Positions 58,378 through 64,000 of a DNA stretch of 64,000 nt are shown one piece after another. How positions within the stretch are numbered: the first letter of the stretch is position 1; the number at the start of each line of letters is the position of its first letter. Made by a program: the position numbers and the translations under genes. The notes under the pieces are model-generated. The model was not told the DNA's origin and made no database searches. It saw only the letters and a list, made by a program, of their open reading frames with translations. This DNA is from Methanolobus sediminis (GTDB lineage Archaea > Halobacteriota > Methanosarcinia > Methanosarcinales > Methanosarcinaceae), in the NCBI RefSeq assembly GCF_031312595.1, contig NZ_CP133592.1, forward strand, positions 868,001 to 932,000. The letters are read 5' to 3'.

Positions 58378-59870
58378 CCCCTGCCTTCACGTAATTTTTT
58401 TGTCATTTCTATAATCTCAGCAGCTTTGACTGTAGTGCTTTTGCCTGTATAACCTTTTTCATAAAGAAATTTACCTACAGTTTTTTCCTCTTGGAGAACA
58501 CAGGACTTAGCTACAGCATCGCTCATAATTTCTTCGTAGGTTAAATTGCAGCTTTTACGAATTACCACACCTGCATTCCTCGAGTTTATAGATGTGGTGT
58601 CAAATCGGAACTGCTCACTAAATCTACGGCAGTAACTTTCCAGCAGAAAAAGATTCCATGCTTGCTCACAATGAGGAAATGCTGCAAAGGTAGTAAATGA
58701 TTTAAGCGGCAGATAGTCATCTGTAACAAATAAGGAAATCGCATAATCTATGTCCTTAGTGTTGAAATCAACATATTTTTTCGAAACATAGGTGTTCTTG
58801 TCAGTCCGAACCAAAACGGCAGATGCTGCCTCCATCGAAATCCTCTGGTTTGTGTCCCCAGTTAGTTTTTTTTCGTATTCAAGCAGTTCATCAAGCGTGC
58901 ATTTATCAATAGTTTGACAATGATTCTTCATTATCTCTAGAGCAGTAATTTGATGACCTTTGTGCACAATTATTTTATTGCGATAAACATATTCTTTTAC
59001 AAGGCACCTTTGGAATACAGCTTTGTGGAGTGCATTTAGAGACAATTCAGAGTTTCGTTCAGCTATTTCATCAAGAGGGATTCTATTTAATGAAGCGAAG
59101 CCTTCCTCATTACATGCTTTTTCAACAAAAGCATTAATTGTTCTGTATTCTTGCTCCGTAATATCTACTTTACATATATGTGTAAAAGTTTCCAAGTTAT
59201 TCCAAATAAAGTCGTTATTTTGGCCTAAAATGTTTTTGATTTTTTCAATGGGTACATAAGGCAATCGTTTTGAAAGCTGTTCATAGTTAAGCAAAATATC
59301 ATCTTTCCAAACACGAAGGATTTCTTTTTTTATATTTTCACCCTCGGAACCCATTAGTTTGGTTTTTGATAAATAATTGCTTTTAATAAAATAATTAGGA
59401 TACAGAATCATTAAAATGCATTTCAACATTTCAGATGATACTATACATGCAGATAGCAACCAACTTTTGTGTATTTCATGAAATGTCTCATAAAATATTA
59501 ATTCTGTGCCAACTTCGAATGTAGCATCAACCTCATTTTTAATTCTATTTATTATTTCTGTCTGAATCGCATAAACTTTGTTGTCAAAAGATATACCACA
59601 AGCAATAATTATTCTTTTCAAATCCTCATCGTTCAAGTTAATACACTCATCTAAATCTTCTGCAGCAAAACGACGAAATCGTGTTAATTCAATTGGTGAA
59701 TTCAATCTAAATCCTTTCATGAAATGCGTAGACAAAACCATTTTAATTTTAGAACTAAGTGTGTCATCATTCACAACTATTACCGGAGAGACACTATCCA
59801 TCATTGTAATATTTACTAAACTGTCAGTTTTATATGGCAAGTATTCTCTCAGGCAAAATTCCTCCGTCAA
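58374..59870 (-). CDS. Unknown first gene of the BREX-4-like operon (498 aa)
   Basis: A 498-aa, largely helical protein (for example SWLLSACIVSSEMLKCILMILYPNYF and AHKAVF-like helices) without a recognised domain. The N-terminus starts from TTG 59870 (MTEEFCLREYLPYK); ATG 59804 is an alternative start without a clear RBS. Helical segments such as IPLDEIAERNSELSLNALHKAVFQRCLV and a C-terminal TVKAAEIIEMTKKL suggest winged-helix repeats that may bind DNA. It overlaps brxP by four bases, so it belongs to the system. Upstream on the - strand is an inverted repeat CCTTA/TAAGG near 60000. Confidence 0.7.
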   Translation of the reverse strand: MTEEFCLREYLPYKTDSLVNITMMDSVSPVIVVNDDTLSSKIKMVLSTHFMKGFRLNSPIELTRFRRFAAEDLDECINLNDEDLKRIIIACGISFDNKVYAIQTEIINRIKNEVDATFEVGTELIFYETFHEIHKSWLLSACIVSSEMLKCILMILYPNYFIKSNYLSKTKLMGSEGENIKKEILRVWKDDILLNYEQLSKRLPYVPIEKIKNILGQNNDFIWNNLETFTHICKVDITEQEYRTINAFVEKACNEEGFASLNRIPLDEIAERNSELSLNALHKAVFQRCLVKEYVYRNKIIVHKGHQITALEIMKNHCQTIDKCTLDELLEYEKKLTGDTNQRISMEAASAVLVRTDKNTYVSKKYVDFNTKDIDYAISLFVTDDYLPLKSFTTFAAFPHCEQAWNLFLLESYCRRFSEQFRFDTTSINSRNAGVVIRKSCNLTYEEIMSDAVAKSCVLQEEKTVGKFLYEKGYTGKSTTVKAAEIIEMTKKLREGRG

Positions 59871-60120
59871 TATGGTGAATTACTTTCTCAAAAGTGATAA
59901 GTGTCTCCCCAGATATGATCCTACAAGGATAATAAGCGGTTCGCCAGTATACATTACTGTTTTTGAATACATCATTATCGTTCTTTCAAAGAGTATAGCC
60001 TTAAAAATAAGGTTTTAATATTAATACGCTTTCATAGTTATTATTTAATATTTTACTTTTGTCATATAAGAAGGACTTATTCGCCTTAATGGAAAAATCC
60101 TGCTTCAAAACCCAATCATT

Positions 60121-60396
60121 ATGCTTAAAACAGAGAAAAAGTATGAATTTGCTGTTGATTTTACAAACAATCCTTATTATGGAGAAATAAATGCTTCAAA
60201 AGAAAATTATGTTAGACGTGATCAGGCTAAGAAATCAACAAATTCTTTCTACTCATATATTTCGTTGTCCAGCATAAACAAGAACAACAGGTTCACTATA
60301 TCTGCTCTACCAGTAGAAAACTGTAAAACAAAGGTCTATTATCTCGCCTATTTTATTGATCTGATAAGGAAGCTTAATCACACAACCTTTGATTAA
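60121..60396 (+). pseudogene. ISH3-type transposase fragment
   Basis: The 91-codon frame encodes an internal part of a DDE transposase: VDFTNNPYYGEINASKENYV, then KKSTNSFYSYISLSSI and NNRFTISALPVENCKTKV. This DxTxxPYYG - K.T..FY.YA - RFT...LPV pattern is that of ISH3-family enzymes. N- and C-terminal parts are missing, and no terminal repeats are obvious. The relic sits between the BREX operon and attR. The rest of 59871-60120 and 60397-60624 holds no gene that I can support. Confidence 0.7.
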
Positions 60397-60624
60397 ATAT
60401 ATGTATCATGAGGCATTACGGTAGTATTGTGAAAAGATGAGGCTTTGACCCCTCCGTTGTCGGGTTCTCCCCATCAGCATTGATTCATGTTTTCGACGCT
60501 ATACTTTAATTTTGGTCAAAGAATTATTACTTTGTTGAGGGTAAGATAAGTCCGTTCTACCCACAACGCATATATAAACAAAAATCCTGTTTTACTATGT
60601 AGGCTTTTAACTATATTGCCGGCC

Positions 60625-60640
60625 CCCAACCTCGGCGTAA
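60625..60640. repeat. attR: second copy of the 16-bp tRNA end
   Basis: CCCAACCTCGGCGTAA identical to 5166-5181, without a tRNA around it. It defines the right border of the integrated element. The distance between the copies gives about 55.46 kb for the element. Confidence 0.88.
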
Positions 60641-61158
60641 TCTGCTATCTTAAAAACAGAGAATATTCATCTTAAATCTACCAGATAGAAATGTGTTTTT
60701 TATATCATTCAAAACACAAAACTGTTTGGGGAAAAACTGAAAAGCTCAGGGATATACCCGTACTTACATCCAAATGAGGTCTGTTTCATTAACCCGGAAT
60801 ATGACATTGATTTCACCTATAATAGAAGATAGATCCTGAACTCTGCCTCTTTTATTAGCTTAATTTTGCAAAATATGTAAGCTGTACATAAATATTTATA
60901 TAGATAATTCCAAAATAAAGGATAAGATGATAAACAATGGATAGATGGCCGAAATAGAAGAACAACAGGGGACTTTGTAGGCATAAAAATTAACCGGGAT
61001 TGAGGGATTACAAAGAATTAATATATTTGTATATTCTGTGCAGGGAGTAGTATGACTAGGAAGTAGACATTATATAATTGATTTGATGTCTATGCCCTAT
61101 GATTCATCCACTGGACAATTATAACCAGGTGGAACACCCACAATAAAACATATTGATT
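60641..61158. other. AT-rich host intergenic region right of attR
   Basis: No intact gene. A short + strand frame at 60719-60832 encodes KLFGEKLKSSGIYPYLHPNE followed by VCFINPEYDIDFTYNRR; it has no start and looks like a gene relic of unknown origin. A TATA-like TTATATAATT lies at 61070-61079, probably the promoter of the following histidine kinase. Confidence 0.5.
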
Positions 61159-62796
61159 ATGGCGGTTCTTAGGCAAATGGTAGCAAAGGAAAGCACGTTG
61201 GAAGATAAAATCGGTGGGCAAGATTGCCATGATTTAGTAAAAGAGCTCAATGGAAAAATTGCTAATCTTACTGCAAGATTGGAATTCACCGAATCTAAAC
61301 TCAAAGACACGGAAGAATTCTATAGTGAAAGACTCAACAATCTCAATGATGTTCTTTTTTCAGTAGATCCGGAAGGGGTTTTTACTTACATTAACCCGGC
61401 CATCGAAAACATAACCGGCTATACAATAGAAGAAGTTCTGGGCACACATTTTACAAAACATGTGCATCCTGATGACATAAATGGTCTGCTTGAGGACATA
61501 GAAAAAACAGTTGCGGGAGAACATAAACCCTATATGTTCAGGATAGTGAAAAAGGATGGGAATATAAGTTACGTGCACACTACATCCAGACCGATAATAA
61601 AGGATGGTGAATTCAAAGGAATTAACGGCCTGATGGTCGATATTGCAAGACTCAAGCAGGTTGAGGTAAGACTCAAAGAAGAAAGAGACCGTGCACAGAA
61701 TTATCTTGATATCGTAGGTGTAATTATACTTGCAATTGATACTGAAGGTAATATAAAACTTATAAATAAGAAAGGATGCGAAATATTCGAGAAGGAAGAA
61801 TCCCAGCTTATTTCAAGTAACTGGTTTGATATAGCATTACCTGAAAAAATAAGGGAAAAAGCAAAAAGGGACTACAAAAAGTTCATTTTGGGAGAAATTG
61901 AATTCAAACCTTATTTTGAGGTAACTATACAAACAAAAGACGGAGAACGCATATTTGCCTGGCATAACAGATGCATGAATGATGAAGATGGCAATATGAT
62001 GGGAGTACTATCATCTGGAGATGACATTACTGAAAGAAAAAAAGCAGAGCAAGCACTTGTTTTTGCAAAATTGATATCTGAAAATGCGAACCGTACTAAA
62101 AAACAGTTCCTTTCAAACATAAGTCATGAGCTGAGAACTCCCTTGAATCTTATAATTGGATACTCAGATCTTTTATACGAAGACTATATAGGCACGACAA
62201 CAAAAGAACAAAAAAAGTATCTTGAAGTCGTCAAAAAGAGTGGAAACCGCTTACTTCTTCTGCTTAATTCAATGATAGAACTATCAGCAATCGAGGAAGG
62301 AAAAATGGAACTGGATCTTAAAGAGTTCTCAATTCCCGTCATAATTAAAGATATAAAGAACTCCACACTTCCAATGGCAAAGAAAAAGAATATTGATCTG
62401 CAGTTCTTTATTGATGAAAATATAAAAACAATAAAAGCAGACAAGAACAAGTTCAAAACTGTACTCTACAATCTGATAAATAATGCCATTAAATTCACTA
62501 ACGAATACGGAAACATTAAAGTGGATGTTACAAAAGAAGGGCAAATGCTCAATGTTTCAGTAAAAGATGACGGCATTGGAATTAAAAAAGAGAATATCGA
62601 TAAGTTGTTCCAGCCTTTCTCACAGATCGATTCCTCACTTAGCCGTAAATTTGAAGGAGCCGGGCTTGGCCTCAGCATTGTAAAGGAATTCGTAGAAATG
62701 CACGGCGGAAAAGTTCATGTTGATACAGAGATAAATAACGGAAGCAATTTCAGCTTTACAATCCCACTATCCAATGAGAACACTGAAACTCACTAG
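61159..62796 (+). CDS. Cytoplasmic PAS-PAS sensor histidine kinase
   Basis: A 545-aa signalling kinase without membrane segment. After a coiled coil (about 20-55) come two PAS domains: about 55-175 (LNDVLFSVDPEGVFTYINPAIENITGY) and about 185-300 (VGVIILAIDTEGNIKLINKKGCEIF). HisKA has the H-box SNISHELRTPLNLIIGYSDLL; the catalytic domain has the N-box LYNLINNAIKFTNEYG, G1 DDGIGI and G2 GAGLGLSIVKEF. ATG 61159 is used; TTG 61153 is in frame. No response regulator gene is adjacent, as often in methanogens. Confidence 0.92.
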   Translation: MAVLRQMVAKESTLEDKIGGQDCHDLVKELNGKIANLTARLEFTESKLKDTEEFYSERLNNLNDVLFSVDPEGVFTYINPAIENITGYTIEEVLGTHFTKHVHPDDINGLLEDIEKTVAGEHKPYMFRIVKKDGNISYVHTTSRPIIKDGEFKGINGLMVDIARLKQVEVRLKEERDRAQNYLDIVGVIILAIDTEGNIKLINKKGCEIFEKEESQLISSNWFDIALPEKIREKAKRDYKKFILGEIEFKPYFEVTIQTKDGERIFAWHNRCMNDEDGNMMGVLSSGDDITERKKAEQALVFAKLISENANRTKKQFLSNISHELRTPLNLIIGYSDLLYEDYIGTTTKEQKKYLEVVKKSGNRLLLLLNSMIELSAIEEGKMELDLKEFSIPVIIKDIKNSTLPMAKKKNIDLQFFIDENIKTIKADKNKFKTVLYNLINNAIKFTNEYGNIKVDVTKEGQMLNVSVKDDGIGIKKENIDKLFQPFSQIDSSLSRKFEGAGLGLSIVKEFVEMHGGKVHVDTEINNGSNFSFTIPLSNENTETH

Positions 62797-62805
62797 ACCC
62801 ATAAC

Positions 62806-63129
62806 TCATATATCGACTTTTTTAATCCTTACAGCAGTTCCATATGCAAGTAACTCTGCTGCACCTGCCATTGTCTGTGATGTTGTGAACCTCACATTCA
62901 CAACAGCATCCGCATTTAACTGCTCCGCATTCTCTACCATACGTTCATATGCTTCCTTTCGGGCCTGGGTTAGCATATCAGAATATCCTTTAAGCTCGCC
63001 GCCTACAATATTCTTCAAGCCTGCCGCAATATCGCTGCCAATATGCTTGGCACGAACAGTACTCCCAAAAACAACGGAAATAATCTCAAGTTCTTTTCCA
63101 TCAATTCCATCTGTTGTTGTTACTATCAT
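62806..63129 (-). CDS. YbjQ/UPF0145-family protein
   Basis: A 107-aa small protein of the YbjQ family, which forms pentamers: MIVTTTDGIDGKELEIISVVFGSTVRAKHIGSDIAAGLKNIVGGEL and then LNADAVVNVRFTTSQTMAGAAELLAYGTAV. The family is called heavy-metal-binding, but the function is not established. It is 9 bases from the end of the convergent kinase gene and 19 bases from the next kinase gene. Confidence 0.92.
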   Translation of the reverse strand: MIVTTTDGIDGKELEIISVVFGSTVRAKHIGSDIAAGLKNIVGGELKGYSDMLTQARKEAYERMVENAEQLNADAVVNVRFTTSQTMAGAAELLAYGTAVRIKKVDI

Positions 63130-63148
63130 CCATTTACTCCTCCATTAA

Positions 63149-64000
63149 TTATGATTTGGTTAATGTGAAAACAAAAGTGCTGCCTTTACCCCGCTCACTT
63201 GCGGCAGTTATACTTCCACCCTGACCTTCTATGATCCCTTTCACAATTGAAAGACCAAGACCGCTTCCCCCCACCTTGCGGGTAGAAGTACCGTCTATCT
63301 GGTAGAATTTATCAAATATATTCTCCAGCTCTTCGGAATTCATACCGATACCATCGTCACTTACACTTATCCTCACTAAATCAGAATCTTCCTGTGCTGT
63401 TATCCTGATATTACCATTCTTTTTGCTGAACTTTACGGCATTGTTCAGCAGATTTACAAAAACCTGAACCAGCTTATCCTTGTCAGTATAGACCTTAGCA
63501 AGATCATCCGGGATTTCCACCAGTACGTTCATACCTTTCTCTTTGATGACAGCGGAAAGCATCTCAAGAGAAGTATGAACTACTTCCTCTATGTCCAGAG
63601 ATTCTTTATGGAATTTCATGCGGTTGGATTCGATTTTCGAGATGTCCAGGAGGTCATCCACCATTCTGGATTGCCGGTCTATATTCCTGATGATAATATC
63701 CAGCATCTGCCTTCTGACAGGAATACTACATTCATCACTTTCCCGCAGGAACTCACTGGAGGTCCTCATCGCTGTAAGAGGAGTTTTTAGTTCATGCGAT
63801 ACAATGGAAAGGAACTCTGTTTTCAGGCGGTCCAGTTCCTTGAGCTTTCTATTTGCAGACTTCAGGGATTCATTGGATTCTTTCAGTTCCTGAGTCTTCT
63901 CGTCTACTTCCTTTTCAAGACTCTTGCTCCAGTTATAAAGAATTATCACTACGAACGAACTTACAAAAACAATGAAGAGAACTGAAACCATTGCCACAAT
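63149..64000 (-). CDS. Sensor histidine kinase (C-terminal part, cut by window edge)
   Basis: Only the C-terminal part of a membrane-bound kinase is present. From the edge: a membrane helix (VLFIVFVSSFVVIILY), a coiled coil (SLEKEVDEKTQELKESNESLKSANRKLKEL), HisKA with the H-box SIVSHELKTPLTAMRTSSEFL, and the catalytic domain with VFVNLLNNAVKFSKKNG (N-box), SDDGIGM (G1) and GGSGLGLSIVKGI (G2). The frame is open to base 64000, so the sensor part lies outside the window. Phosphorylates an unknown partner. Confidence 0.93.
   Translation of the reverse strand: MVAMVSVLFIVFVSSFVVIILYNWSKSLEKEVDEKTQELKESNESLKSANRKLKELDRLKTEFLSIVSHELKTPLTAMRTSSEFLRESDECSIPVRRQMLDIIIRNIDRQSRMVDDLLDISKIESNRMKFHKESLDIEEVVHTSLEMLSAVIKEKGMNVLVEIPDDLAKVYTDKDKLVQVFVNLLNNAVKFSKKNGNIRITAQEDSDLVRISVSDDGIGMNSEELENIFDKFYQIDGTSTRKVGGSGLGLSIVKGIIEGQGGSITAASERGKGSTFVFTLTKS

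Noticed and set aside
60403-60490. Possible C/D box RNA near attR
   Set aside because: An AGATGAGG resembles a C box, but no matching D box CTGA and guide layout could be set.
60719-60832. 37-codon open stretch right of attR
   Set aside because: It has no start codon or ribosome binding site and matches no family I know; noted only as a relic in the intergenic entry.

Overview
The window comes from a methanogen-like euryarchaeon, most likely of the Methanosarcinaceae. It opens with the archaeal information-processing cluster priS - gins51 - rpl44e - rps27e - aIF2-alpha - nop10 - PAC2-family chaperone, followed by endonuclease Q, all on the + strand. Shine-Dalgarno sites of the GGTGA/GAGG type, TATA boxes, a TrmB regulator and ISH3-type transposase debris fit the same origin. 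The genus assignment is inference from gene content, not from a search.

A tRNA-Ser(CGA) gene follows at 5062-5178. It is too long (117 nt) and folds best with an intron of about 31 nt in the D arm, which is a non-canonical position. Its last bases, CCCAACCTCGGCGTAA (5166-5181), recur exactly at 60625-60640. A tyrosine integrase starts just inside the left copy. The roughly 55.5 kb between these att sites is therefore one integrated element: a head-tail provirus with large accessory loads.

The viral genes lie mostly on the - strand and read from right to left. The early block runs from about 43.9 to 36.6 kb: small ribbon-helix-helix (RHH) and zinc proteins, a RecA/RadB-like ATPase, a helicase-primase fusion, and a ParB-methyltransferase fusion. 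Packaging comes next (small and large terminase, 36.6-34.9 kb), then portal and MuF protein (28.9-26.7 kb), then prohead protease/scaffold, decoration and major capsid proteins, connectors, tail tube, a tail-chaperone pair with a canonical -1 frameshift site, tape measure, hub and tail fibre proteins (21.4-6.4 kb). Most neighbouring genes overlap by 1-4 bases. A divergent RHH gene at 43998 marks the control region.

The late operon is interrupted by cargo. (a) 21.4-25.7 kb holds a TrmB regulator and an ABC exporter-like set between two perfect 30-bp direct repeats. (b) 25.8-26.5 kb holds a HepT/MntA toxin-antitoxin pair. (c) 29.4-34.6 kb holds cupin, hybrid cluster protein, cytochrome b5-like, two YnfA-like, GbsR-like, SMR and NimA-like genes, punctuated by two decayed copies of an RHH-like gene whose intact copy sits at 34740. 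To the right of the control region a serine dehydrogenase-type protease lies between an intact gene and its decayed paralogue. Cargo bracketed by duplicated sequence is the recurring theme.

The right arm (46.85-59.87 kb, - strand) is a compact defence operon: unknown 498-aa protein, BrxP (PAPS-reductase-like), BrxC-like ATPase, PglZ, BrxL, a Cys-rich 73-aa protein and a cysteine desulfurase. It resembles type 4 BREX with a built-in sulfur donor, which suggests sulfur-based DNA marking. It is the most interesting system here. Beyond attR the host chromosome resumes with a PAS histidine kinase, a YbjQ-family protein and a second, truncated histidine kinase.
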